64,000 bases of DNA from Massilia sp. WG5. GTDB taxonomy: Bacteria > Pseudomonadota > Gammaproteobacteria > Burkholderiales > Burkholderiaceae_D. Positions 17,346-26,184 of this stretch are shown here, in pieces. The notes beneath the pieces are model-generated. The model was not told the origin of the DNA, ran no database searches, and saw only the letters and a list, made by a program, of their open reading frames with translations. Position 1 is the first letter of the stretch. The number at the start of each line of letters is the position of its first letter. The position numbers were made by a program, and so were the translations under genes. The DNA is taken from contig NZ_CP012641.2 of the NCBI RefSeq assembly GCF_001412595.2, positions 123,728 to 187,727 of the forward strand. The letters are read 5' to 3'.

Positions 17346-18161
17346 ATGATGATGAAAAGCGTAACTTTTGCCAATCAAAAAGGCGGTATCGGTAAAACGA
17401 CCACGTCCAGGCACCAGTTTTGGCACTTTGTTGAAAAGGGCAAGCGAACCCTCGGGATCGACCTGGACATCCAAGGCAACTTCACGCGAACGATGCTGAA
17501 CATGGCAGCAGCGAACGGGATCAAGTTGCCCGAGGATGACTTTGGACGGCCGGCGCTGCCCAAAGACGCGTTGGTGGCTTCTGGCCTGTTCACGCCCAAT
17601 AACGTGGCACAACCGCTGCAGGTGGGAGAAAACGCGTTCCTCATCGGCGCCGACGCCGGTATGTTGGACGTCGAGCGTGCGGATCTGGACGCGGTAGTAG
17701 CGACAGGCCAGGAGCGTTTTGCCGCGCTCGCCAACGACTACGATGTTGCAATCATCGACACGGGACCGTCGGTATCAGGCCTGCTGGTCGTCGCGTTGTC
17801 CGTCTCGGATTTCGCAGTCTCGCCTTGTAAGCCTGATCGCGACGCCGTCGAGGGACTGATGGGCTTCTTCACCAATGTACGCCGCGTCGCCGAGCGCGGG
17901 ACCAACCCGCGCCTGGCTTCGCTCGGCGTGCTTCCTAACCAAATCGACAAAAAACGAGCATTCCACCGTACTACGCTGCAGGAAATGCGCGAAACCTGGG
18001 GCGATGGCGTCTTGCCGGTAGAACTTTACGAACGCGCGGCCATCGATGTCGCGAAAGACCGTCCGGTGTGGCGCACCGAAGCCGGTACTATGAGCCGCAG
18101 TGTCGCGGCCAAGGAAATGATGGCAGTTTGTGCCTGCATCGCAAATCGCATGGGCTTGTAA
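17346..18161 (+). CDS. parA: ParA, Walker-type partition ATPase
   Basis: The 271-residue protein has the deviant Walker A motif KGGIGKTT near residue 13 (NQKGGIGKTT), a Walker B-like VAIIDTGPS and a helical C-terminus. It lacks an obvious N-terminal helix-turn-helix, as in small ParA proteins. It would bind nucleoid DNA in an ATP-dependent way and position the plasmid through ParB bound at parS. Three in-frame ATGs occur at the start; the first is given. parB follows after 10 bp. Confidence 0.95.
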   Translation: MMMKSVTFANQKGGIGKTTTSRHQFWHFVEKGKRTLGIDLDIQGNFTRTMLNMAAANGIKLPEDDFGRPALPKDALVASGLFTPNNVAQPLQVGENAFLIGADAGMLDVERADLDAVVATGQERFAALANDYDVAIIDTGPSVSGLLVVALSVSDFAVSPCKPDRDAVEGLMGFFTNVRRVAERGTNPRLASLGVLPNQIDKKRAFHRTTLQEMRETWGDGVLPVELYERAAIDVAKDRPVWRTEAGTMSRSVAAKEMMAVCACIANRMGL

Positions 18162-18171
18162 GAGGTAACCA

Positions 18172-19464
18172 ATGGCCAAATCGAATATGAATCTGAAGGC
18201 TTTTGCCGGTGTCGTGCAAAGTGCCACGCAAAGGGGTGATCAGGAAATCCCTGTCGACTTGATCGACATAAATCCGCAGGTGCGTACCCAGTTCAACCCG
18301 GTGAAACAAGCGTCGATCAACGCGTCCATTGCGGCCCAGGGCATCAATCAGTCACTTGTCCTGCACGCGAAGCCGGACGGCCGGTACGACCTCATTGCCG
18401 GCGAATACCGCATCCGCGGCGCCTACGCGAACGAACTGAAAACGGTACCGGCCCGGGTCAAGCACAATTTGTCAGCGTGGGAAATCCGCCGCATCCAGGT
18501 TTCGGAAAACATGGAACGCGAGGACATCACTGCGTTCGACGAAGCGATGGGTGTTGCCGAGGACGTCGAAAAGTATGGTTTCGAAGTCGCCCAGCAGATC
18601 TGGAATCGCTCGGAAGGCTGGATCAGCAAGCGCACCGCTGTGCTGAAGTACGCGGAGCCAGTCCGGAAGCTGCTGCAAGACGGCGTCTCGAACGACCTCG
18701 AGGTGGCGCACAGCCTCAACCAGCTCCACCAGCTGGACGAACAGGAATATGCCCGGCTCGAGAAGAGCCTCCGCGACGGCGTTCCCCTGTCCCGCGACGA
18801 AGTGCGGGGGAAGGTCAAGCTGGTGAAGGAGTGGAAGGACGAAGAGAAGCAACGCAACGACCGCAGGAAGGCCCTCAGCAACACGCCGGCGAAAGAGAAG
18901 ACGGGTCCGCGCCAGACCCAAGCCGCCAAGGCCGGGCCCGCTCCCGCCGCGCCGGCCCGGGAGACTGGAGCCATGGCGCATGCTGGAAGTGGTCGCGCTA
19001 CGTTGACTACCACCCCGGCTACTGCTGGCGAAACGCTTCCCTCCAAGACCGGCCAGGCGCACGACCACCAAGTCGCGCAACGGACACAGCCGGATGAAGG
19101 GCCTCGCATCACCAATGAACAGGCGCTGGTCCTCGACCAAATGGTCGCCCTGTTCCAAAACAGCGTCGCCAACCATGGTCTGCTGAAGGACGTGCAGACC
19201 GAGCTCAGCGAACTTGGCGCCGACATGAACCAGACCGAATGGGCGATGTGGAGCCTGTTTCAAACGATCGCCCTGCCGGTTCTCGCCGCCCTGGGAGAAA
19301 CCCGAGCCCAGCGCTACCTGCAGCGGACGATCACCGAGCTGCGGACCGCGAAACCGCAAGAACTTTGGGACAAGCTGCATCCTGCAGCCGATTCAAAGGG
19401 ATCCGACGACTGGACAGCGACGCGCACGCCGGTGGCGCCAATGCCGAAGGACTGGCGTTTCTGA
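18172..19464 (+). CDS. parB: ParB, centromere-binding partition protein
   Basis: The 430-residue protein contains a ParB/Spo0J N-terminal domain (IPVDLIDINPQVRTQF, then AGEYRIRGAYANEL, VSENMEREDITAFDEA), a helix-turn-helix region (VAQQIWNRSEGWISKRTAVLKY), a low-complexity proline/alanine linker (about 240-320) and a helical C-terminal domain. It is encoded directly after parA and followed by a strong terminator. The 18-bp palindromes are candidate binding sites, but that link is untested. Confidence 0.95.
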   Translation: MAKSNMNLKAFAGVVQSATQRGDQEIPVDLIDINPQVRTQFNPVKQASINASIAAQGINQSLVLHAKPDGRYDLIAGEYRIRGAYANELKTVPARVKHNLSAWEIRRIQVSENMEREDITAFDEAMGVAEDVEKYGFEVAQQIWNRSEGWISKRTAVLKYAEPVRKLLQDGVSNDLEVAHSLNQLHQLDEQEYARLEKSLRDGVPLSRDEVRGKVKLVKEWKDEEKQRNDRRKALSNTPAKEKTGPRQTQAAKAGPAPAAPARETGAMAHAGSGRATLTTTPATAGETLPSKTGQAHDHQVAQRTQPDEGPRITNEQALVLDQMVALFQNSVANHGLLKDVQTELSELGADMNQTEWAMWSLFQTIALPVLAALGETRAQRYLQRTITELRTAKPQELWDKLHPAADSKGSDDWTATRTPVAPMPKDWRF

Positions 19465-19470
19465 CTTACA

Positions 19471-19494
19471 CGCCGCTTCGGCGGCGCTTTTTCC
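19471..19494 (+). terminator. Rho-independent terminator after parB
   Basis: CGCCGC, a TTCG tetraloop and GCGGCG form a perfect 6-bp stem immediately followed by CTTTTT. It closes the operon beginning at 16908. Confidence 0.9.
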
Positions 19495-19512
19495 CTCGAC
19501 TAGGGTTAGAAC

Positions 19513-19884
19513 ATGAGATTGAAGCGATTGACTCTCCAAGACTTCGACCGCCTGGCTGACGGCACGCGACTGAAGGAACGCGCCAAGCAGCTTGCGCGCG
19601 AAGTGCTCGTTGAAGGCGGCACGCCAACCGGGGTGGCCGCCCGCCATGGCATGACGCCTCAACGAGTCAGTCTGGCCGTGGGCGTCATCGAAAAGGCGTA
19701 CTTCGAGGATCGTGAGGGAGGTTTCGGATGGGTGTCGCTCGACATGGATCTACCTGAAAAACTCGCGCTGCAGCTCGACGAGCTGGTCAAGGCGCTCAAA
19801 GAGTCGAAGAACGAATCGCAGGTGGAACAAGTCACCGAGCTCCTCGTGAACGCGGTCGCCAAGGCAAAGACTCAGCTGGGCTAA
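19513..19884 (+). CDS. KorA/TrfB-family transcriptional repressor
   Basis: The 123-residue protein matches the KorA/TrfB layout: an N-terminal MRLKRLTLQDFDRL, a helix-turn-helix (LAREVLVEGGTPTGVAARHGMTPQRVSLAVGVIEKAYFE) and a helical tail. KorA proteins of IncP plasmids repress replication, partition and transfer promoters through palindromic operators. It lies between partition and replication genes, as a global regulator would. Candidate targets here are the AACTATTG/CAATAGTT operators and the 18-bp palindromes; which, if either, it binds is not shown by the sequence. Confidence 0.75.
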   Translation: MRLKRLTLQDFDRLADGTRLKERAKQLAREVLVEGGTPTGVAARHGMTPQRVSLAVGVIEKAYFEDREGGFGWVSLDMDLPEKLALQLDELVKALKESKNESQVEQVTELLVNAVAKAKTQLG

Positions 19885-19894
19885 CCCACAAAGT

Positions 19895-19924
19895 GAAACG
19901 CCCAGCGAGCAGGCCGGGCGTTTC
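19895..19924 (+). terminator. 9-bp-stem hairpin after the KorA-like gene; degenerate leader-like element
   Basis: GAAACGCCC pairs with GGGCGTTTC; the loop contains GAGCAG, and TACCATCATCACCA follows, as in the leader elements upstream of several genes. No T-tract follows, so it is either a weak terminator or the relic of a leader that has lost its gene. The 19885-20582 interval otherwise holds an H-NS-like remnant, a 32-bp palindrome and the promoter of the next gene. Confidence 0.5.
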
Positions 19925-19969
19925 GGTACCATCATCACCAAGAAGCCGAAGCCCCCGGAGATGGGGCGA

Positions 19970-20260
19970 TCATAGCAGATCTCCCTCAGGCGCGTAAGCC
20001 TCCAGTGACTTGCCAGCCTCGATCCACCGCACTGCGCACATCGGCTTTCGTCCCAATCCATGCGATTCCGCCAACGGATCCGCCGGGTTGGCGTAGCGGT
20101 AGCGCCCTACCCTGCCCTTGCGTTCCGCGCGGCCGAGCAGATCCGCCAGAGGCACGCGCACCGAGTGTGCAATGGTTTCGAGTTATCGCCGCGCGTCGTC
20201 CATCACGGCCAGCTCAAGCCGCCCGATCCTGCGATCCACCTGGTCGACCCACGCACCCAG
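19970..20260 (-). pseudogene. H-NS-like gene remnant with an in-frame stop
   Basis: On the minus strand the 62 codons from 20158 to 19973 end in a segment resembling the H-NS DNA-binding domain: RYRYANPADPLAESHGLGRK, then PMCAVRWIEAGKSLEAY, compared with the family pattern of YR-PxN followed by GRGRxP and a W-G-SLE tail. Upstream in the same frame is a helical stretch (VDQVDRRIGRLELAVMDDARR), then a TAA at 20183-20185, then LETIAHSVRVPLADLLG, so a full-length gene appears broken by one nonsense codon. The upstream boundary is approximate. H-NS-like proteins on plasmids silence AT-rich DNA. The family call is from resemblance only. Confidence 0.4.
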
Positions 20261-20370
20261 CCCGGACAACGAGTGATCATCGGAATTTGCTCCGGTGGCT
20301 CCGCTCAGTTTCCTTTCTAGAACCGTACGTTCAGGCAGCGGGCCATTCCCACGTTCGCCCGTGGATAAAT

Positions 20371-20402
20371 CGATTGTCCACTGGGCACCCAGTGGACAAT
20401 CG
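20371..20402. repeat. Perfect 15-bp inverted repeat with 2-bp spacer upstream of the rep operon
   Basis: CGATTGTCCACTGGG and its exact complement are separated by CA. It lies about 125 bp upstream of the promoter of the 20583 gene, next to a near-consensus DnaA box on the minus strand (20360-20368) and the palindrome GGCATGCC. It could be a repressor operator, a replication site or a resolution site. Confidence 0.6.
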
Positions 20403-20526
20403 GCATGCCGATCCCCGATCTACCCACCGCCTCATCGTGACGTTCGGCTCCGCCCTGACGCGCTTCGCTTGCCTTGATTGTAATAATTTCCTTTCTGAAA
20501 ACCAACAGCGACATTTCGCTTCATTG

Positions 20527-20554
20527 TTGACTTTATCACTCCATTAGATAGAAT
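20527..20554 (+). promoter_or_regulatory. Promoter of the 20583-rep operon
   Basis: TTGACT at 20527-20532 and TAGAAT at 20549-20554 are 16 bp apart. This places transcription start before the ATG at 20583 and excludes the longer reading-frame start at 20553. Confidence 0.65.
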
Positions 20555-20582
20555 GATCCAAGATATCAATAGGGGTGATCCG

Positions 20583-20927
20583 ATGACAGAACTCATCATG
20601 TCCAAGACGTTTCGTGAAGCAGCCGAAGCAGGCGCGTTATCAGCACCGGTGGTACTGGGCGTAGAAGGCGGCTACGTGATCGAGGCTACGTTCGGGCAGG
20701 TCCGGATGCAGCTCGCGGCGCGCAACGCGGCCGGCGAGCAGAAGCGACGCGTGTTCCCGTCGATCGGCGCGGCCGACAGCTTCCTGCAAACAAAAGCCCG
20801 CATCCGGTCTTACGGCGTCGATGCCACGCAATACCGGCCGGCCGCGGCGCCGCCTCGATATGCAAGGGTGGCGGAAAGACTTCGCCAGGCGCACGCAGCG
20901 CTTCGTCCAGCCCCGCAACCAAACTAA
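20583..20927 (+). CDS. Small protein of unknown function preceding rep
   Basis: The start at 20583 lies downstream of the promoter and behind AGGGGTGA, giving 114 residues. The sequence is basic and compact (VVLGVEGGYVIEATFGQVRMQ, then AARNAAGEQKRRVFPSIGAADSFLQTKARIRSYGVDATQY) with a proline-rich tail. I do not recognise the family. It lies 12 bp before the replication initiator gene and may regulate copy number or partition; that is inferred from position. Confidence 0.65.
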   Translation: MTELIMSKTFREAAEAGALSAPVVLGVEGGYVIEATFGQVRMQLAARNAAGEQKRRVFPSIGAADSFLQTKARIRSYGVDATQYRPAAAPPRYARVAERLRQAHAALRPAPQPN

Positions 20928-20939
20928 GCAGAGGTTTCG

Positions 20940-22055
20940 ATGTCCGAACAAGAAGCTCCCCGCCCGGCGCCGCGCAACCGCGGCCAAGTCGTCGTACGCA
21001 AGTCCCCGACCCGACTCGTCGGAGACGACGCGTTCCAGAGCCCGCAGCTTAGTCTGTTCCAGAACTTCCTGGTGAACACCGAAGAGGAACGAGACAAGCT
21101 TTCGAACACGATTGCCCTGTGGGACAGCATTCCACGCTACAGCATCTCGCGCAACCTGCAAAACCGCATGCGCAGCGCGCATGGGACGCTCGAGATCCTG
21201 AAGCTGGGCTTCCGTCACCACCAGGTGGATTACCTGGCCACGATCACGCCGGCGCGCATCGAAATCAACGAAGGTCCCGACAAGGGGAAGACCATGGACT
21301 TCTATCCAAGCGCCTCCGAGGAACTGGTCGAGGACGCATTGCGCAAGATGGCGGCCGACCAGCAGCAGGGCTTCTTCGACAAGAAGGGATACGTCAGTGG
21401 TGTCGCCTTCTCGCTCTATCAACTGCGGGAGGAATTGGCCCGACGAGGACACGCGCGGTCGTACCGCGAAATCCAGCTGAGCCTGGAAATCCTGCACAAG
21501 ACGAACATCGAAATCACGACTTCCAACGGACGCGACGAACACCTGCGCAGCAGCACGTATTTTCCTTCCATGGCGACCGCTCGCCGCAAGGATATCGAAG
21601 CGGACCCTTCTGCCCGTTGCGTAGTCCAGTTCCATCCCCTGGTCACTCGTGCCATCGACGCGCTCACTTACCGCCAGTTCAACTACCACCAGCTGATGAG
21701 CCATCGCAACCAGCTATCCAGGTGGATACACAAGCAGCTGGTAATGAAGTTCACGTTCGCCGCCCTTGGCACCGAATTCAAGATGATGTTCTCGACGATC
21801 AAACGCGATAGCGCCCTCCTGACCGGCTATAAGGAAACCCGCCAGGCCGTGGTCGCCGTGGTCGAGGCCTTCGAGGAACTTACAAAAGCCGGTCTGCTCA
21901 TGAAGGTCGAAAAAGGCCACGAGGTACGCGGCGCGCGGAACAAGCTCGAAGACGTCGAGTTCGTTCTGACCCCGTCGCACACGTTCGTACGTGAAGTAAA
22001 GGCCGCAAATAAACGCCACAAGGATGCAAACGAAGAAGCTGGATCACCGGCCTGA
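20940..22055 (+). CDS. Plasmid replication initiator protein
   Basis: The 371-residue protein starts behind an AGAGG box. It has an N-terminal segment rich in Arg/Pro and a body with winged-helix-like blocks (LYQLREELARRGHARSYREIQLSLEILHKTNIEI; FNYHQLMSHRNQLSRWIHKQL), like Rep proteins of broad-host-range beta- and gammaproteobacterial plasmids. The main evidence is position: 13 direct iterons begin 50 bp after its stop codon. It would bind the iterons and recruit DnaA and helicase at oriV. I cannot assign an incompatibility group. Confidence 0.85.
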   Translation: MSEQEAPRPAPRNRGQVVVRKSPTRLVGDDAFQSPQLSLFQNFLVNTEEERDKLSNTIALWDSIPRYSISRNLQNRMRSAHGTLEILKLGFRHHQVDYLATITPARIEINEGPDKGKTMDFYPSASEELVEDALRKMAADQQQGFFDKKGYVSGVAFSLYQLREELARRGHARSYREIQLSLEILHKTNIEITTSNGRDEHLRSSTYFPSMATARRKDIEADPSARCVVQFHPLVTRAIDALTYRQFNYHQLMSHRNQLSRWIHKQLVMKFTFAALGTEFKMMFSTIKRDSALLTGYKETRQAVVAVVEAFEELTKAGLLMKVEKGHEVRGARNKLEDVEFVLTPSHTFVREVKAANKRHKDANEEAGSPA

Positions 22056-22104
22056 CCCGACCCGAAAACAGCACCGAATGCTCGCGTGGACAACCTCGGC
22101 GGGC

Positions 22105-22711
22105 GGGAGGTTTAACTGACAGGTCAGCGAAGCGCCGGGAGGTTTGGGTGACGGGATGGCCACTGCCGGTAGGTTTGGCTGACGGTTCGCGGTAGGTCTG
22201 ACTGACGGATTCTCGATCAAGGCGCCCCACCGGGAGGTATGACTGACGGATCGAATTTACTTGCTCTAAATCAACGCATGTAAAAATCAATCCATATTTA
22301 GAAAATAGATCCAGCAGAAACTTTTATTGACCATGCAGAGTTTTCTAGAAGAAACTAGAAGTGAAAATGGCGACCTAGATGGACCATTTTCGATAGGAAG
22401 GTATGGCTGACGGGTCGTAAACGTACGGTAGGTATGACTGACGGGTGGGGCCGATCTGCGGGAGGTCTGGGTGACAGGTGTAGGAAGGTTTGGCTGACGG
22501 CAGCTTAATTCATGAGCAAATCAGCACACGTCCAATAGTGTCCCCATGGAGGTTTGGCTGACAGGATCGAAAAATGACAGTAGGTTTGGATGACGGGACG
22601 CGAAAAATGCAGGAGGAATGGCTGACGGGAAGGGGGTTCCGCTTCAAAAGTCGGATTTTGACGTTCTCAAATTGAACAAAATAGTCATCGTCAGGGAGGT
22701 TTGACTGACGG
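22105..22711. repeat. oriV: 13 direct iterons, consensus GGGAGGTTTGACTGACGG
   Basis: Plus-oriented copies start near 22105, 22137, 22168, 22191, 22232, 22396, 22427, 22460, 22483, 22547, 22579, 22611 and 22694. They form clusters of five, four, three and one, separated by an AT-rich stretch (22250-22390) that could be the melting region. Variable positions are the third base and the TTT/TAT/TCT triplet; the TGAC(G/A)GG end is constant. Two inverted outliers lie at 23159-23174 (partial) and 27065-27087 (complete). The AT-rich stretch also holds copy E of the tra-type motif (22282-22301, minus). Confidence 0.93.
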
Positions 22712-22754
22712 ACAAGTCCACCTAAGTATTTGATTCCTGTGCATTATTTTCCTG

Positions 22755-22763
22755 TTATCCACA
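22755..22763 (+). promoter_or_regulatory. DnaA box TTATCCACA next to the iterons
   Basis: This is an exact consensus DnaA box 44 bp after the last iteron; a near-consensus copy (TTATCCACC) follows at about 22829. It supports oriV in this interval. Confidence 0.75.
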
Positions 22764-22854
22764 TGGTTAACCTTTTAGTCTTTGATTTACTCTTCTACTA
22801 ACCGTCTCTGCTTCCGACTTCGAGACCGTTATCCACCACGCACCGTTCCACCGC

Positions 22855-23146
22855 GCCCCTATCGCCCATCTCTTCGGCAGGATCGCACAACCCAGGGCTA
22901 TGCCATCAAGGCACTCCTCGCCCGTTCGGTGCTCGCCTCCGGCTGCGCTCCGCATGCGGCCTCCGGGGTGTCCTTGACGTCGCCCAGGGCCGTGCGACCG
23001 TGCCTACGAGGCGATAGGTACACGGTGTCACTACAGGATCCCTCCGTGCACCACTGTTTCCCTGGCTGCTCACATGCGCAGACAACACCGTCAGGGCCTG
23101 TTCCGGCCCCGACACCCGACCCGAGGCTTCCAGGTGCCGGTATCAA
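22855..23146. repeat. Structured repeat module M, copy M1 (diverged)
   Basis: This is the first of six copies of a ~290-bp module found upstream of accessory-region promoters. The left arm (CCCCTATCGCCC) is diverged; the right arm GGCGATAGGTACACGG (23011-23032 region) and the tail ending in CCGGTATC are conserved. It precedes the C5 methyltransferase promoter. No protein-coding pattern is conserved between copies. Confidence 0.75.
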
Positions 23147-23252
23147 GTGAATCACGATGTCAGGTATACCTCCCTATGATCCCTCGTACCGTACTCCAGC
23201 AACCCGTACCCACAAACCGTTCGGCATGCCAGCGAGCTCTCTAACGGTTTCA

Positions 23253-23270
23253 ACTTTCGCACGCGAAAGT
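23253..23270. repeat. 18-bp palindrome, copy 2 (one mismatch)
   Basis: ACTTTCGCACGCGAAAGT. Here the palindrome lies between module M1 and the promoter, unlike later copies, where it precedes the module. Confidence 0.65.
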
Positions 23271-23394
23271 AACCGGCAGCTGCTTCAGGTACGGACAACA
23301 TTGCTAACGATTTCCTGCACTCGCAGAGTCGCGAAACTTTCAAGAAAACGAGCCAGCACGCGTTGCCACACAAGGCGTAGAAGTCCGTTCTTTT

Positions 23395-23426
23395 AACTAT
23401 TTCGTATCAATAGTTTCGTGTATAAT
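23395..23426 (+). promoter_or_regulatory. Operator-promoter O1 of the C5 methyltransferase
   Basis: The dyad AACTATTT(5 nt)CAATAGTT is followed by TATAAT at 23421-23426. The dyad covers the -35 position and spacer, so a bound repressor would block RNA polymerase. The inner left base differs from the consensus (T instead of G), as in copy O5. Confidence 0.75.
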
Positions 23427-23433
23427 GGTACTT

Positions 23434-23516
23434 ATCGGCGGAACTTCTTTCCGCCGATCGGCCCGCCAGTGTGAGCAGACGCTGGCGACGCCTGACAACC
23501 TACCATCATCACGGAG
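23434..23516 (+). promoter_or_regulatory. Leader with two hairpins (GAGCAG copy L2)
   Basis: ATCGGCGG/CCGCCGAT (23434-23458) forms a first hairpin. A 9-bp stem at 23464-23487 (one G-T pair) closes the loop GAGCAG. TACCATCATCACGGAG follows just before the ATG at 23525. Confidence 0.55.
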
Positions 23517-23524
23517 AAACGCAT

Positions 23525-25588
23525 ATGAACGGATCGACGATTCACGCATCACGCTTGCTGTCCCCATCGCGCGGCGCCCTGGTCAAGGACATCACCCACT
23601 TTCATTTTTGCTGCGGTATCGGCGGGGCAGCGAAGGGGTTCAACAAGGCCAGCCCGCGTGTCGGAGCATTCTCGGCGCGCTTCCGTTGCCTTGGCGGCGT
23701 CGATGTTTCGCGGTCCGCAATCCTGGACTTCGATCGCCAGGCGGGCGTCCGCGGCACCGTCATGGACTTATTTACCCGCGAACAGTACGCCGCCTTCCAC
23801 GACAAGGAACCGCCGGCCGGATGGCGTGAAGCAGGGCCGGAGGACATTCGGCGCGCCGCCGGCAACGAGCGCCCGAATATCGTCTTCATCAGCAGCCCCT
23901 GCAAGGGCGCTTCCGGCCTGCTGTCCGAGAAAATGAGCCAGACCGCCAAGTACCAGGCGCTGAACTCGCTCACGCTGCGTTGCGTATGGCTCATGTGCGA
24001 AGCCTGGGCCGACGACGCGGTCGACCTCATCGTGTTCTAGAACGTCCCACGCTTGGCGACGCGCGGCCGCCACCTGCTCGACCAGATCAACCAGTTGCTG
24101 CAGCGCTACGGCTACGCAGTCGCGGAAACCACACATGATTGCGGCGAGCTGGGCGGATTGGCACAAAGCCGCAAGCGTTTCTTGCTCGTCGCCCGCCACA
24201 CGGAAAAGGTCCCGGCGTTCCTCTACGAGCCCGAGCAAAAGCGCTTGCGCGGCGTCGGAGAGATCCTCGGCCGCATGCCGTTCCCGGGCGACGCCGCCGG
24301 CGGCCCGATGCATCGCATCCCGAGGTTGCAGTTCAAGACATGGGTCCGGCTGGCCTTCGTCGAGGCGGGCAGCGACTGGCGCAGCCTGAACCGTCTGGCG
24401 GTCGAGAACGGGCACCTGCGCGATTACCTGCTGGTTCCCGAAATGCACCGCGGTGTCCTGGGCGTGAACGAGTGGTCCAAGCCGATCGGCACCGTAACCA
24501 GCCGCGGCATGCCGATGAACGGTAACTTCGCCGTCGCGGATCCGCGCCACATCGGGCCCGATAAGCACAGCAACGAGCTGCGCGTCGGAGACTGGACCGA
24601 CCCATCCCGCGTGGTGTCCAGCGCGCACGGTACTCGACAATGCGTCGCTGATCCGCGGTATCACAATGACGGCGACTATGGCCAGCTAGGCGTACGCGGC
24701 TGGGACCAGGCGACCGGAGCCATCACGACCCAGCGGTCCCCGATCCAAGGCGGCTTTTCGGTCGCCGACCCGCGCACGGCCGGCACCGAGACGCACAAGA
24801 ACGTGTTCCGGATCGTTCCCTGGGGCGGTGCCGCCGGCACGATAACGAGCGGGCATGGCCCGAGCAGCGGCGGCGGATGCGTTGCAGACCCGCGACCGCC
24901 GCAGCGCGACCTGTTCGGGAAATACGCCGTCACCCCCTGGACGAGCGCATCCGGCACAGTCATCGGCGGCGACGATTCCGGCGCCTACGCGGTGGCGGAT
25001 CCAAGGTCGACCAGTAGTTTCGACGGCGCTGGGAAGTACGCGGTGACCGCGTTCGAGGAGTCGACAGGGACGGTGATCGGCGCCAGTACCACCGGTCAGG
25101 GCGCGTTCGCCGTAGCCGATCCGCGAACGTCGCTGAACCGCCAGCCCGGCGACGCCTACCTGACCGGCGGCCACTACGGCGTGGTGCCCTGGAATGCTCC
25201 CAGCGGCGCCGTCAGCGCCGCAGCCGGGCACGACAACGGACGCTGGAGCGTGGCGGATCCCCGCCTGAACCTGCTGCCTGCGCTGGACGAGAAAACGGTC
25301 GCCATCATCCGCTCGCTCGACGGCACCTGGCACCGGCCGTTCACGACACTCGAGCTGGCAGCTCTGCAAAGCCTGATCGAGCCGGAGGAATACCTGCTCC
25401 TCGACGGGATGAGCGACAGCGTATGGCGCGAGCACATCGGCAACCTGGTGCCGCCCGATGCTGCCGAGGCGATCGCCGACGTGTGCGGCACCACCTTGCT
25501 CCTGGCCTGGTCGGGCGAGACGTTTGTCTTAAGTGCTACGCCCATCTGGGTGCGCAACGTCGCTCTGGGTCTGGCGATGGCTTCCTGA
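23525..25588 (+). pseudogene. DNA (cytosine-5) methyltransferase interrupted by an in-frame amber codon
   Basis: Read through one TAG, the frame encodes about 687 residues of a C5 methyltransferase. Motif I is HFHFCCGIGGAAKGF (residues about 25-39), and the catalytic Pro-Cys is in SSPCKGAS (Cys126). Motif VI should read F-E-N-V, but its Glu codon is TAG at 24038-24040 (codon 172), followed in frame by NVPR. Motif VIII-like SRKRFLLVARH follows. Instead of a normal target-recognition domain there are seven repeats ending in VADPR (about 40 residues apart), and then motifs IX and X (RPFTTLELAALQ; HIGNLVPPDAAE). The role would be to modify plasmid DNA against host restriction. It may be inactive, or the TAG may be a sequencing error or suppressed. 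Confidence 0.85.
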
Positions 25589-25680
25589 AGACCGCCAGCA
25601 CCGGCCCTCGCGGCCGCGGGAGGTGCGGTGCCGGAACAGCGCCTCCAGCACCGCCTGTTCGAACGCTCATTGCAGACATC

Positions 25681-25839
25681 ATGAAGAAGAGCAATTGGAA
25701 GCTCGTCCTGTTGATGACCCTCGTGGTTGTCCTGGCGTTGATAGTCGACTACCGGATCTGGGGCGTCGACTCACCTGTAGCTTACGTCGTGTTCTACGTG
25801 ATCGGTGTGCTGCGGCCTGGTCCTCTGCCGCTGTTCTGA
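25681..25839 (+). CDS. Possible 52-residue membrane protein
   Basis: The frame from 25681 encodes MKKSNWK followed by a strong membrane helix (LVLLMTLVVVLALIVDY) and a second hydrophobic stretch (VAYVVFYVIGVL). No good ribosome-binding site is seen and codon evidence is limited, so it may be a real small gene or a remnant. The 25840-26184 spacer after it contains only an 18-bp palindrome. Confidence 0.4.
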   Translation: MKKSNWKLVLLMTLVVVLALIVDYRIWGVDSPVAYVVFYVIGVLRPGPLPLF

Positions 25840-25986
25840 GCCCCGGGCGCTGGCTCGGCCGGCGCCGCAAACTCGCCGCGTCTTCGATACGGCCTCGTCT
25901 CAGAATGGTTGCGCCGCGGTCGGATCGGCTGTCCTTCGAACTGCGTTGCCGAGGCCGCCTCGAGCCTTGAACCCGTCAACCCGTCT

Positions 25987-26004
25987 ACTTTCGCGTGCGA
26001 AAGT
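25987..26004. repeat. 18-bp palindrome, copy 3 (one mismatch)
   Basis: ACTTTCGCGTGCGAAAGT. It lies 180 bp before the 26185 gene in an otherwise featureless 345-bp spacer with no M module nearby. Confidence 0.65.
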
Positions 26005-26184
26005 CCGGGTGCTGGACAGGCGATGATGTCCTTGCTATTCTGCACGCAGCGTCAAAGACGGAGCCAGCGTGGCTGCCGACGGGCTGTCGGTTAAAACGTG
26101 GAATTTTGAAGTAACTCGAATACCCGCATTGAGCTTCATTGCAGATATTCAGCCCTTATTAATCTCAAGTCCACGAGGCCCACT

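Noticed and set aside
20317..20514. 65-codon minus-strand frame across the 32-bp palindrome
   Set aside because: No ribosome-binding site or protein-like composition; the palindrome itself is translated in it.
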